Positions 1 to 10,192 of a DNA stretch of 29,282 nucleotides are shown one piece after another (position 1 is the stretch's first letter; every line of letters begins with the position of its first letter). Source of the DNA: Chara braunii. Taxonomy: Eukaryota > Streptophyta > Charophyceae > Charales > Characeae. The stretch is from positions 1,298,787-1,328,068 of the forward strand of contig BFEA01000186.1 in NCBI GenBank assembly GCA_003427395.1. Reading direction: 5' to 3'. The position numbers were made by a program, and so were the translations under genes. Under the pieces are notes generated by a model. The model ran no database searches and was not told the origin of the DNA. It worked only from the letters and a program-made list of their open reading frames with translations.

Positions 1-441
1 GATAGAAAGTCTTAGCAGCTAGGAAAGTCGGACAGGTTCGATCATCAGAAAATTAAAGCATAGAGCGGAAATAGACTACCATTAAAAATTTCGACCTGAA
101 ATACGTAGCGGGTCAGTTGTAGGTGTCTTACCGCGCGTACCCCATTTAGTGCTACAGCGATCGAGCAAACACCCTCGGCCGACCTACCTCTACTCAGGCA
201 TGTAAAAGCCTTCGCACATGGGTCGGTAACTCAGCAGAGATACGCCTACCTGAGAGTGGTGACAGCCCCTCGGGTAGAGGTAAGTTGTACCTCGCGACGT
301 CCCGGCCTGTCGCAGGGCGTCGTGAGAAGTATAGCACACGCGCACGGTTGGAGTGGTGACAAGTTGATTCTTCAAAATAAATCCTGCGTGACACGACTGT
401 GAGGTTCAGCGCACCCAGCAGGGCGCAGGACGGGCGTGACA
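1..441 (+). repeat. 5' LTR of element A (partial)
   Basis: Bases 1 to about 431 match 16,644 to 17,074 collinearly at a fixed offset of 16,643, with about 22 mismatches by eye, mostly transitions. It ends in TGACA at 437-441, two bases before a primer-binding site, which is the normal layout of a 5' LTR end. The true 5' end is outside the window, because the right-hand copy continues upstream of the matching part. Inside, CCTACCTCTACTC near 183-195 and GGGTAGAGGTA near 274-284 can pair, so the LTR RNA could form a long stem; both arms are kept in the 3' copy. The roughly 5 percent divergence marks an old insertion. Confidence 0.88.
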
Positions 442-443
442 GG

Positions 444-461
444 TGGCGCCGTTGCTGGGGA
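444..461 (+). promoter_or_regulatory. Primer-binding site, tRNA-Asp-like
   Basis: TGGCGCCGTTGCTGGGGA lies two bases after the LTR end. Plant tRNA-Asp(GUC) 3' ends are complementary to TGGCGCCGTTGCCGGGGA, so 17 of 18 positions match; the tRNA sequence is from general knowledge and was not searched. This is the minus-strand priming site for reverse transcription. tRNA-Asp priming is known in several plant Ty3 lineages, for example Athila-type elements. Confidence 0.88.
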
Positions 462-700
462 TCTCGCTTTCCAGCCGAGGTCCTTAGTGAACGAACTCGG
501 GTATGGTAAGTCGATGATCTAGGCAAAACGACAAAGATAAAGGTTAGTAGATAAGATAGTAGTATTAGTGAGTATCGACGAGGACAAAAGGGTTATTTTT
601 AAGTAGGGAGATAAAACTCTGAGAAAAAGTCGAAGTTATCAAGTGTAGATTGCATAGCCCAAAGGATTGTGATAAGTAAACGATATCCGTATCTTTAAAT
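462..700 (+). promoter_or_regulatory. Leader with possible splice donor at 506
   Basis: The untranslated leader between the primer-binding site and the first ORF holds an ideal donor, ATG|GTAAGT, with GT at 506-507. The position, just behind the primer-binding site, resembles the major splice donor of retroviruses. The ATG at 503-505 would form the last codon of the leader exon. No coding sequence is evident in the rest of the leader. The donor is sequence-based only and no transcript is known. Confidence 0.45.
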
Positions 701-1213
701 ATGGCTCCCAAGGGTCGTGGGACTGGCACCGGAAGAGGAAGAGGTGGAAGGCTAGGAAAGGCTGCTGATAGAGCCATAGACTTGACCAAGGAACAAGGTG
801 ACTGGGAGGAAGAGCATAATGAAGGACTAGAAGAAAAGGAGGAAGGGTTAAGGGCGCTTAAACGTCAGGAAGAGTGGCGTGAACGCACTCCGTCGCCAGG
901 AAAAATGACTTACTATGCTTATAAGTATGAAAGGCGTAATGGTGCGTCTCCGCCTCGTTTTGAGCCACCTAGCCGGCCCCGATTTGGACCTTACACACCA
1001 CCATCTTCCTCGACTCAAGAAAGGCAGTTGACAATCCTTCCTCAGTCGCGCTTATCGACATCACAACCTGCGCCGCATGTTCCGGATCCTCCTGTTGTTT
1101 CCCAACCTGCAACATATGATAGAAGATTGTGTATTTCGCTTTTGTTATTTCTGATATTGCAAATAGAAATTTGTAGACTAGTGTCCTACTTGTTATATAA
1201 AAAGATAATATAA
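701..1213 (+). CDS. RG/Pro-rich ORF of element A, unrecognised
   Basis: An intact 170-residue frame starts at ATG 701, the first ATG of a long frame after the leader. The N-terminus is Arg/Gly-rich (MAPKGRGTGTGRGRGG), an RGG-like nucleic-acid-binding style. Residues about 25-65 are highly charged and probably helical. Residues about 80-140 are Pro/Ser-rich (PPRFEPPSRP, PYTPPSSS). The last 28 residues are abruptly hydrophobic (LCISLLLFLIL), which may be a membrane segment or simply read-through past a lost exon end. I do not recognise a family. It stands where some large plant Ty3 elements (Ogre/Tat type) carry an extra ORF before gag. It could be a first exon spliced to a later ORF. Confidence that the frame is meaningful is moderate; function is unknown. 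Confidence 0.45.
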   Translation: MAPKGRGTGTGRGRGGRLGKAADRAIDLTKEQGDWEEEHNEGLEEKEEGLRALKRQEEWRERTPSPGKMTYYAYKYERRNGASPPRFEPPSRPRFGPYTPPSSSTQERQLTILPQSRLSTSQPAPHVPDPPVVSQPATYDRRLCISLLLFLILQIEICRLVSYLLYKKII

Positions 1214-1670
1214 GGATTAGGGATTGGAATAGTACAACAAATAAAAGAAGGTTAGTGAAGCCTTGTTAGATAAGGAGAAACTGAGTGTTGGACCATAGGA
1301 CACGTCTACGAAAATGAAATGATCAATGCTCAAACATCTCCAAAACGGGTGAAGAATGATTTAATAATAAGCATGCCAAAGCGGCAAGGAGTGAATAAGA
1401 AGATATGGGTTTGATCAAGACAAGGGGAGTGATCAGTTTATTCTCACAGGCTAACTCTCACGGCTAGGCAAGCTAAGATTGTCCGTTGGAATAAGGCAAT
1501 AGATACTATTTTAGTTCAACATTTTCAGAACTAAGGAGAGATCAGTATAGTTTAGGCATCGGTTGCGGCAATAGATACTCTTTTAGTTCAACACTTGCGG
1601 CGAGAGAGTACTAGATAGTGAACTAAAAATAAGGTTCTTTCTTTTGCATATTGTGTAAACAGAGTACCAA
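1214..1670 (+). other. Non-coding spacer with splice acceptor
   Basis: I see no gene here. A short direct repeat, GGCAATAGATACTNTTTTAG followed by TTCAACA, occurs near 1495 and 1566, 71 bases apart. The 3' end carries a pyrimidine-rich stretch (TTCTTTCTTTTG near 1636-1647) and CAG ending at 1662, followed by AGTACCAA and the ATG at 1671. This resembles the acceptor in front of the second copy at 2858, including the shared GTACCAA. Confidence 0.45.
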
Positions 1671-2449
1671 ATGGCTCCGGAAATGTGGTTCGTTGTTGAA
1701 TTCTATCCGATTAACTTACCCCAGCAAAAAGGCGAAGGGATAAAAATAACACTACCCCGAAGGAAGTGGGAAGAGGGCGAAGAGATTGACACATGGTGTG
1801 AAATTTCGATAGGGCCAGAAACCTTTATATGGGTTGAAACTGGACAGACTACAAGAGGAAGATGTGCGATAATAAGAGTGACCCTCTACCTATCTGCACT
1901 TCTTTGGAAGACACTTTCAATTGACCTCGCGATAGGAAAAAGTCTTCTTCTTTCCAAATATATTTTGACCGCTGGATCAGTACTCGAAGCGTTTTCTTGA
2001 AAAATGAATAGGGAGGAGAAGGAATGATCTTGCGATCAATTGAAGCAAAGTGGGCAAAAGATTTCGTCTATCCGACTATAAATATCAAAACAACTCTTCC
2101 TAAAGTCATAATCGACGAAGCCTTCTCAGGAGTGGAGAATGTTGAGCGGGCCGTACTCACGGCACGATCGGTACCAAAAAGGGGCTTTGAGTTTAAAGCG
2201 CTTGATATCATATACAGTCTATACTTGGAAATGAGACCGAAACTAGCAAAAAGGGATTTCTATGATGTCTTATGCATTGTGAATGCATATTTGCAGAGTT
2301 ATTGGTTGAACTATCGTATGACATATTAGAAAAAGTTTCGTAAGGAAGTCTGTGTTGAAACTTTTATAGACGATATTCCTTCTCTTTTTGGCATGGTCAG
2401 GGGATTTTAGTCCGGAGATTGGGGGCCCTCGGACGGACTGGACAATTGA
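1671..2449 (+). pseudogene. Unknown pre-gag protein, copy 1 (broken)
   Basis: A reading frame of about 250 residues is split by a frameshift near 2000-2024 and by TAG at 2327 and 2408, ending at TGA 2447. Nothing in it matches a family I know. It is clearly homologous to the ORF at 2880-3634: shared blocks include SIGP..F.WVETG, RVTLYLSA.LW and, in the second half, KWA.DF.YPT, VERA and EAFSG/ETFTG-like segments. The whole chain is mixed alpha/beta-like, without zinc ligands, signal peptide or membrane segment. Both premature TAG codons fall where copy 2 has Trp, pointing to G-to-A decay of TGG. The copies are far more diverged than the two LTRs, so the duplication is much older than this insertion and both copies were probably kept for a function. 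Confidence 0.6.
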
Positions 2450-2879
2450 GAGAAATGAGCAAAATCCAGAAACAGGAGATGTGTCAAGGAACGTTTTGGG
2501 TATCAGAAGGGGAACCTAAGGTCTAAGAAAGAAAGCATGTAACGGCGGGGACCATGGAAGAAGACCACTGCCTCCGATGGTATTCCGGGATTTGTGTTAC
2601 CCTGACTTTCTTTTCATATCAAAGGGGTATCTAATAGGGGCACGAAGCCTTATGAGTTGGTAATTGGGTTTGGATAAGATATTGAGAAAGAGTGATGGTA
2701 AGTATAACGATAAGCATTAAGGATCATTGCCTGAATGGGGAGGATATTAATTAATAGGAAGTTTACATACAATCGTATAAGGAAGCGGACAGATTAGATA
2801 GAGGGGAATATATTATCAATCTCACACTTTGATGCACTGATTTTCTTTCTTCTAACAGGGTACCAAGAAAACAGCCAAG
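2450..2879 (+). other. Spacer between copies with strong splice acceptor
   Basis: No coding signal is seen. The end of the spacer has a textbook 3' splice site: a branch-point-like CTGAT at 2837-2841, the tract TTTTCTTTCTTCTAACAG ending at 2858, then GGTACCAAG. If the donor at 506 joined here, the leader ATG at 503-505 would read in frame through 2859-2879 into the ATG at 2880. Confidence 0.5.
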
Positions 2880-3634
2880 ATGTCATATGCCGTTCAAAGG
2901 TTCGAAGTTGAATTGCCTGTTCGCACACCTCAGGGACTGAAGATGTCATTCCCCTTGGGATGGACTGAAAGGGAAGAAGAAATTACTTCTTGGTGTGACG
3001 TTTCTATTGGTCCGAAGGCATTTGTATGGGTCGAGACTGGACATACCTTAGATCGGGAGAGTGTAATAGTACGAGTCACCTTGTATCTTTCAGCACATCT
3101 ATGGAGGATGCATGGTGTAGATCTGGCACTGGGAGACATTTAACCTATATGTTTGTATGTCCAAATGACAGAGGCCGTTTTAAACGAGAAAGTTCGAGAA
3201 ACAAGTTGGGGAGAACTTCGACCCATTATATCTACAACAGATACAAAATGGGCATCAGATTTCTCATATCCCACTGAGTACGTCCAAACAGATCTCCTAG
3301 ACTTCTTCGTTGATGAAACTTTCACAGGGCAAACCAATGTTGAGCGAGCGGCGTTGGTCGTCTTGGCCATTCCGCAGACCGGATATGTTATCTCTACGTC
3401 GCTCTCTATCGTTTATATCTCGAAATGAGATCAGAATTGGGAGATAGAGAGTTTGAGGAGATATTGTCCATAGTTGAGGCTTATGTCCAGGTAGATTTTA
3501 CAGAGCTTAGACAGACCTTCTGGAAGAAACTCAAGGCTGAAATGAAGATTAAAATATGTCCGGAAAAAATGTTTGGGATGATGTACGATTCGTGGTCTGG
3601 GAATTGGGTGTCAATCGAGGAAGTCGAAAGATAG
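2880..3634 (+). pseudogene. Unknown pre-gag protein, copy 2 (broken)
   Basis: This is the second copy of the unrecognised element A protein, about 250 residues. One frame runs from ATG 2880 to about 3400, interrupted only by TAA at 3141-3143; a frameshift near 3400 leads into a second frame ending at TAG 3632. Residues W38-C39, SIGP, WVETG and RVTLYLSA are shared with copy 1, at roughly half identity over the first 85 residues by eye. The C-terminal part (SIVEAY, WKKLKAEMK, SWSGNWVS) shows what copy 1 has lost through stops. The upstream splice acceptor is also duplicated, so the repeated unit of about 1.2 kb includes acceptor plus gene. No enzyme motif is visible. An accessory protein of the retrotransposon is the natural reading, but its role is unknown. 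Confidence 0.62.
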
Positions 3635-3803
3635 GAATGACGGAGAATCAGAAATTATGAATATAATTTAAGTAAGGGGGGGAGTATTCCAAAAATAGAC
3701 ATTAGTAAGTCGGTACTATAAGCAAAGGAAAAAATTTGAAAATAATTCAGGGACGTGTTGTTTTCTTTTATGTGATAACAAATCAACCAAAGGTTGAGGA
3801 AAA

Positions 3804-5260
3804 ATGGGGGATGGCGCTGGACAAGGGTCCATCACTGCAGAAGAAATCGCTAAGTTACTGGATAATAGAAGCATCAGGCGGTCGCAATTACCCCAAATAT
3901 AAATCTTTCCGTTCAAAGGAGAAAGGGTTTCGCACTGGCTAGAGTTGCTAGAGCAGGTCTTCAACCGTTTAACCCCAACTGAGAAATTCGCTCAGGTAAA
4001 TGAATATGTATGGTGGGAACTCCGTCCGGATGTGGAAAGGATTGTAACCGATGCCCAGGGGAACTGGGAAAACTTCAAGAAAGAGATGCAGAGGAAGTAC
4101 AAATTGGGAGATGGGTTGTTGACCGTAGACGAGCTTCAGAACGTCAGCCGAAGTGACTTTACTACAATAGGGGCCTTTGCAACGACTTTTGAAAAGATGA
4201 CTGCGAGAGTTCCAGGGTTTTCCAAAGAAATGCAGTGCGTAATCTTCCTCGGAAAATTCTCCGGATATGAAACAATGGAACTGGCCCAAGGTGGAGCCCC
4301 AGGGAGGAAAACATCATGGGAAACAATAAAGAGGAACCTGACATCCGAAGATCTGGATCAGGTATTTCACCATCAAGTGAAGATGGAAAGGAAGAAGAGA
4401 AAGGAAGTAGGAGTCATCCAAGGGGCTGACTCGGCCTTAGGAAGAATATTAAGCAGTATGATAACTCAGCTGAAAGAATTGAAAGATAAAGTTGACTCAA
4501 GATCTGTAATGGTGGTGGGTCAGGCAACAAGTAAGAGGAAGTATGGAGAAGGAGAAGAAAAGGAAGAAGGAGAGAAAAAGTCTGAGACAGTAACCCAACC
4601 AAAGAAGACACAGAGGCAAAATCGCAATCAAGCAACGGAAGGACAGGGAACCGACAGAGGACAGACTGCTCGTGGAAAGCAAAACCAAGGATCTCTAAAG
4701 GGACCTTGGCCGGTTGCGGCACCAGTAGGAGCTTGGCAAGGGTACTTCCCAGAGAATCAATGGTCAGGGTATGAACCAAATATGCCTCACATGCAGGAAG
4801 CAGGGCCTTCACAGGGTCGAGGTGGAGGTCAACCTCAGCACGCACCGCCAAAAAACCAAGGGCAGCAGCAGTTTTAGGGGCAAGGACACAGACAAGGACA
4901 AGGTAGAAATATGAACGGGGGAAGAGGAAATGACTAGGGAGGCCGAGGATACGAAGGAAGAGGAAATGGGGGACAAGGAGGAAGCTGGGCAATCAAAGGG
5001 CCCCTCAACAAGGAAATTATAACCAAATGAACTTCAACCAAATCGGCCAAGGTTTCAATCAAGGCTATAACCAGGGTTATGACCAAGGTTATAACCAGAA
5101 CTATGGTAGGGGTTTTGACAGAAGTGATGGGCAGTGGAACGGTCAGGGATTTGGAAGAGGATGGATAGATTACAGTGAGTGTACATGCACCCACTGTACA
5201 ATCAGAGGACACACTGTAAAAAGGTGTCATGTCAGGAGAATGGATGAAGTGAGCATTCCG
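3804..5260 (+). pseudogene. gag: Gag of element A (capsid and nucleocapsid), broken
   Basis: Gag forms the particle and binds genomic RNA. I place the start at ATG 3804 because that frame runs straight into the capsid-like domain. The region around 3900-4330 reads as a retrotransposon Gag domain: FPFKGE, HWLELLEQVF, FAQVNEYVWWELRP, WENFKKEM, and IGAFATTFEKM. A Lys/Glu/Gln/Gly-rich linker follows, with GYNQGYDQGYNQ-type repeats at 5075-5115. A CCHC zinc knuckle (C-X2-C-X4-H-X4-C) lies at 5186-5227 with ligands CTHC, H and C. Lesions are TAA at 3900, TAG at 4875 and 4935, and a one-base loss near 4985 that shifts the frame. After these are allowed for, Gag is collinear with the protease and polymerase, so the parent had a single Gag-Pro-Pol frame. 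Confidence 0.8.
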
Positions 5261-6670
5261 CATGTATTTACCACGGGACTGGAAAAAGAAGCTTCCGAGC
5301 CAAGAGCACACAATGTCAGAGCCGTGAGGGCGACTCAGGCCCAACAGGCTTTCGCCATGAGTCAAGGAAGAGAAGGTTCCGAGTCAAGGGCATCCAACGC
5401 CAGAGCAGTGCGAGCAACTCTGGCCAGTGGATCAGACGCAACTTACCAGACACCAAGGAATTATACTCCCCATACCGGACGAAAACCGAAGGGGGGTAAT
5501 ACGTCAAAGAAACAGGCTCAGGCTCCTTTGCCACCTCAGGCAGAAACCTCGATCGATGTAGGAGAAGATGAGGAAGATCAGGATGAGGTGCTTAGAGGAA
5601 AAGAGAACAAACGCGCAAAGCAGAGGGTCAAAACGCGTAAGACTAATGATGGAAATGAGAAGGTTGGGGAGAAGTCGACGAAAAAGTGGAGGTACCAAAC
5701 CTCAATTGAAAAAGGTGTTGACCTAGAGAATTTAGTAAACAAACTTCTCGAGGGACACAATGAGTTGCTAAACTTGAAAGAGATTTTGGCAACAGCCCCA
5801 AAACTCAGAGAGTTGGTCAAGGCTAAGCTGGCAAGGAAAAGAGTGGCAACAGTTAGGTTCGGAGACTTGATCCCCAAAGAAGCCAACTGGACGATTGTTG
5901 GCAGCAAAATGGACTGGAAGCCGGTAGGAACAGGGTCCATTGATGTTAACATCAGGGGAAAGGACTGTCCGAGAATGGTGGATACAAGAGCGGAGATGAA
6001 CATCATGAACTCGGAAATAACTGAAAAGTTGGGACTGAAAATTGACAAGAGAGACTGTGGATACCTTAATGGGGCAAGTGGAAAGTCAGGATATACTGGC
6101 ATAGCATCAAATGTGATGGTGGAAGTTGGGCGAGTAAAGGTTCGTTCTTGTTTTTATATCATGCCCAGCTTGGATCTTCCTATATTACTAGGAAGGTCTT
6201 TTTTAGCGCGCTTGGAGGCTCTCATCATGAACAAGCATGATGGGACTATGTTTGTGATTCTATGTGACCCAGCGTGCGGAAACTATGAGGTCATCACCTG
6301 TAAGAATACAGGTCCTCATAGCTCAAAGAACCGCCTCAATGCGGGATCATATACTTTCGAGGAGTCAGAGGAAAGGAGGAAAGAGTTAGAGTGAGGGTCT
6401 GATGAGGAAGATGAAGGAGAGGAGAATGAAGGCTTAGCTTTAAGTTTGGCAAACATTGACCAAGCTATCTATATGGTCTCCGCTTATGAGATGGCGGAAC
6501 CAGAAGCAATCAAAGTTTTGACAGACAAGTTATATGATTACCTTGAAGGAGGAGAGTTGAAACTGGTTTACAAGCCGCCATCCACACAAGAAGCAAGAAT
6601 GCAGGGGCCGTATGCTCAAGTAAGCGGCCAGCATTTTTTAGGGGTGGGCTCAAGCAAGGAAGCAAAAGGA
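5261..6670 (+). pseudogene. pol: Linker and aspartic protease of element A
   Basis: After the zinc knuckle comes a basic and acidic linker (5270-5800, including EDEEDQDEVLRGKE). A retropepsin domain then lies at about 5900-6250. Its active site reads VDTRAEMNIM (D codon at 5981), where the family has DTG or DSG; the Gly is now Arg, a GGA-to-AGA change that should abolish activity. The closing motif LDLPILLGRSFLARLEA, typical of Ty3 proteases, is intact. The protease would have cut the Gag-Pol polyprotein. A TGA at 6392 breaks the frame, and a frameshift between about 6640 and 6670 separates it from the RT frame. The acidic stretch behind the protease (6395-6440) is also seen in related Pol linkers. 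Confidence 0.8.
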
Positions 6671-7760
6671 GGTACAAGACAGTAGATAAGAAGAGTCATT
6701 CAGTTCCAGTTCTAGTAACACACGAAGAGGGTGTGTACTACGAACAAGAAAGGGAACTGATAAGGCAGATGAAAGAGAGATGGGATGAGGAGAGTTGCAG
6801 AATCAACGAAGAGACAAAGGGGGATTTGATTATTGGGGAATCGGGTTTTCTGACAGAGCAGGAGAAGGCGCTGGTAGTATGGTTGATGGAGGAAAAACAT
6901 CGCGCCTATGCCTTCAATGATGATCAGAGGGGGAGGTTAGATGTGGATAGGGTAGGAATGATCCGAATCCACACAATCCCTCACCAACCATGGAATGTCG
7001 GACGAGTCAGATACCCAAACCCCGATGATCAAAGAAGAGTAAAGGAGTATTTGGATGGGAAGATTGAATCGCATGTGACAGGGTACTCTAGCGGACCATA
7101 CGCATCACCATGGTTCTGTTTTATTAAGCCAAACGGAGTGCTTAGATGGGTGCAGGATTTGCAGAAATTGAACGCTGTAACAGTTAGGGATGCTGGTGGG
7201 CTTCCTAACGCAGATCAACTCTCTGAGGCATGTGCAGGAATGACTATTATTTCGCTCACAGATCTGTATTCTGGTTACGACCAGTTTCCAGTCTATCCGG
7301 ATGATAGGCCAATCACTGCGATGCACACTCCCAGAGGGTTGATTCATATGAATGTGGCACCTAAGGGATGGACAAACGCAGTAGCCATGGTGCAGAGGAG
7401 CATGGTAAGAGTCATGCAACCGATCAGTCTGCAGATTACCGAGCCCTATATTGATGACCTTGCGGTAAAAGGATCAATGGAGAAAGATGAGCAAGAGGTT
7501 GAACCTGGCATAAGGAAGTTTGTCTGGGATCATGTCAACGATCTCAGAAAAGTTCTTGAATTGTTACAAGAGTACAACCTCACGACCAGTGGAGCAAAAT
7601 TCAAACACTGCATGAAGGAAGCCAACATTTTGGGTTTCCTGTGCAATGAACAAGGACGCCGTCCAGACACCAAGAAGACAAATAAGATCCTTGAATAGCC
7701 TACGCCATTCAGGAATGTCAGTGAAGTGAGATGTTTTCTTGGAACGTGTGGTATCTGGAG
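6671..7760 (+). pseudogene. pol: Reverse transcriptase of element A
   Basis: This is the DNA-synthesising domain of a Ty3-type element. The frame is readable from about 6671 (RYKTVDKK), through PWFCFIKPNGVLRWVQDLQKLN, LTDLYSGYDQF (first catalytic Asp at 7261), MNVAPKGWTNA, and YIDDLAVKG (catalytic YIDD at 7447-7458), to GFLCNEQGRRPD. The usual Phe-rich fingers and palm order is kept. TAG at 7696 sits in the conserved I-L-x-W-P-T-P segment where Trp is expected, again TGG to TAG. Apart from that stop the RT core itself is uninterrupted for more than 300 residues. Lineage cannot be fixed without a tree; the absence of a chromodomain downstream argues against a chromovirus. Confidence 0.9.
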
Positions 7761-8435
7761 AGTGTTCATTGAAAGGTTTGCCGCTAAGACAGAACATGTG
7801 AGGAAGTTGGTAAGGAAGAATCAAGAATGGGAATGGGGGGAGAAGCAGGAACAGGTGGTAAAGGACTTGAAGAAGGAATTTGAGGAAGGGGGTCTTGTGC
7901 TGGGTCTTCCAGACAATGATGCCATTATTGAACGACCCTTCATCGTAGAAACCGAGGCTAGACCAACAGCCCTGGGAGGAGTTCTGATACAGGCTGATTC
8001 CGGAGGAAAGGAAAAACCATTGCGATTTTAGAGTCAAACCCTCAACACTACTGAAAGGAACTACTCTCAATTTAAGAAAGAGGTATTGGTAGTGTTGCAC
8101 TGCTTGCGCATCTTCAGGGATTACCTTTACAGGAGGAGGTTTGTTTTGAGGATAGATCCAACAACGCTTATGTATTCTCTCAAGAACTTCACGCCTACGG
8201 ATCCTACGATCGCCAGATGGCTCACGTACATCTAGATGTTCGACTTTCAGCTGAAACATATCCAGGAAGTAAGAACAGGGCCGATGGTTTGAGCAGAATA
8301 GAATGGGAAAAGTCTGGAGAGTCCAAAGAAGAAGCACCATCGGTAGATGGATTTTTGGACAAAGACGATATGCAGCTCCATGTGAACTCGTGAGAGCTAA
8401 ATATTAACGATGAGGAAGCCAGGAGAGGGAAACCC
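7761..8435 (+). pseudogene. pol: RNase H of element A (degenerate)
   Basis: The domain follows the RT connection (RCFLGTCGIWRVFIERFA). Recognisable parts are RPFIVETEARPTALGGVLIQ at 7935-7995, TLNTTERNYSQFKKEVL near 8041-8090, the DPTTLMYSLKNF segment, and ADGLSRIEW near 8280-8310. The first catalytic Asp of the TDAS motif appears as Glu (TEA). Lesions are TAG at 8029, TAG at 8233 at an expected Trp, a one-base loss near 8265 in the conserved H-I-P-G-S-K-N region, and TGA at 8391. It would remove RNA from the RNA-DNA hybrid during replication, but here it is dead. Confidence 0.82.
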
Positions 8436-10060
8436 ATGTGGTTTGCGCCAGCAACCTTCGTGAAAATCGAAGGTTTAGTATTGAAACCTTTCGTTGAGGA
8501 GGACTCATGGGGAGAAAGGAACGGAGAATGGATGACTGAACTAGCCTTGGCAGAGACTTACCGTCTGACAGACGATCCGGTAACAATTGACGTTGGAGTG
8601 AGACAAGCTAATCAGCACTTGCTGACAATTAGGAGAGTACATTACCTTGTTAATTATCTTCTACAGGTCCAGACAGAGGATGACGAGGAAGTGGTAAAGC
8701 CAGATGAGATAGTACTGGGAGATGACTACGAATTCAGTGAGGAATTGGAGGGAGAAGAGTTTGAGCAAGGTGAAATCTCGGAAGATTTTCGAGAAGAGTA
8801 TGACGGGTTCCACTTGGAGATGGGACTTCTTCTCTCAGAGGACAAGCGAGAAAGAGAGGTTAGTAAAAAGACCCTTCGCATGAGAGATCACTATATAGTA
8901 CGAGGAGGACACCTTTTCATCAGAGATAAGCGTGGGCCTCCTAGGAGGAGGAGGGTCATTTGTGGCAGAAATCGTCAGATTGACGTCATAGCAGCTCTTC
9001 ATGATGGGCCAGTAGGTGGTCACAGAGGCTTCGCCGCCACAGTCAAGAAAATATATGAGTTGTAATTCTGAGAAGGAATGTATGGGATGATCTGGACTTA
9101 CTGCGAATCTTGTGTACCATGCCAAATCAGATCACCAATCAGGAACAAGGAACCTTTACATCCAAGGTACATTAAAGATGTAGGGGCAGTGATTCACATA
9201 GATCTTTTGACAATGCCGCAATGGATTGGGGGATATAACTATATCTTTGATGTTAGGGATAACCTTACGGGGTTTGCTGATGGGAAAGCCATTCGAACCA
9301 AGACTGAGGTAGTTTTGGCTGAATGTATCAAAGAATATTACCTCCGATACCCTTTCGTGGTGGAATTCACAATGGACAGAGGATCTGAGTTTATATGCGG
9401 GGAGGTAAAAGAACTTTTGGATGATCTCGGGGTCATTGCCAGATACACGACCAGGGCACACCCTCAGCGAATGCACCAGTAGAGAGAGGACATAGCCCAC
9501 TCATTAATCTGTTGGCTAACTGGATTGCTGGGAAGCCTAACTTATGGCCTAAGTTCCTACGAACGGTGTTTTTTGTGGAAAACATCACGGTCAAGAGGAC
9601 CACAGGATATGCTTCTGCGACTTTGTGGTATGGAAGACATGCCACCTTTCCAATAGAGAGCTTTCTAAAGACTTGGCGGAAGCAAGATCTGAAAAATGAC
9701 CTATCCCTAGAGGAATTACTGGATATCCGAGCAAGGCAAGTCAACATCACGGAAGATAGAATCCAAGAAGCGGCAGACAGAGTGGCAGACAACCGAGGGA
9801 AGGACAAAGAGAAATGGGATAAGCTCCCACGTGTAAGAGAAGAACCATTGAAAATTTGAGACGTAGTGCTACTTTACGACTCGTCTCTGAAAAAACAATG
9901 GTCAAGAAAGTTGGACAAGAGGTGGCTGGGACCCTACAAGGTCAGGCGTCGAGGAAATTATGGAGGCTACGAGCTTGAAGAAATGGATGGGACACCAAGG
10001 AATGACTGGATCTCTTGGTCCAGGCTGAAGAAATTCAAGCTAAGACCGGAGGTGAGTTGA
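8436..10060 (+). pseudogene. pol: Integrase of element A, no chromodomain
   Basis: A tether region (8436-8870) leads to the HHCC zinc domain (GGHRGF at about 9016-9035, CESCVPC at about 9102-9122). The DDE catalytic core follows: D in VIHIDLLTMP near 9197, D in FTMDRGSEF near 9373, and E in VERGH just after a frameshift near 9470. A GPY/F module (RWLGPYKVRRRG near 9921-9955) closes the protein, and there is no chromodomain before the stop at 10,058. Integrase inserts the cDNA into the host genome. Lesions are TAA 9063 and TGA 9069 between the His and Cys pairs, a one-base loss near 9470, and TGA 9857. The last codons overlap a good splice donor (GAG|GTGAGT at 10,049). Confidence 0.88.
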
Positions 10061-10192
10061 TTCAAAAAGTTGTTATCTTGTGAAGTCCTTTTTGTAAAAA
10101 AATGTTTTTCCTTTGCAAAATATTTTTTTGTTGACCATCGGCATACTCATCGTCCTACCTGTCCCTCCAAATCTCTTTTCTTCTGTGTGCAG
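10052..10192 (+). other. Possible 141-base intron or env-style acceptor
   Basis: GAG|GTGAGT at 10,049-10,057 is a strong donor. A pyrimidine-rich tract at 10,153-10,187 ends in TGTGCAG at 10,192, a strong acceptor. Splicing the two would still end Pol within two codons (GTT TGA), so the more useful role may be for the acceptor alone: joined to a leader donor it would give a subgenomic mRNA whose downstream gene starts at ATG 10,218. This is inferred from signals only. Confidence 0.4.

Noticed and set aside
1120-1213. Hydrophobic tail as evidence of an env protein
   Set aside because: There is no signal peptide, cleavage site or ectodomain. The tail looks like read-through into AT-rich non-coding sequence.
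7564-8340. A 258-codon minus-strand frame
   Set aside because: It lies antisense to the RT and RNase H domains, which are recognisable on the plus strand.
3804-10060. Non-standard genetic code with reassigned stop codons
   Set aside because: TAA, TAG and TGA all occur, the assignable ones sit at Trp rather than Gln, and true frameshifts are present. Ordinary decay explains it better.
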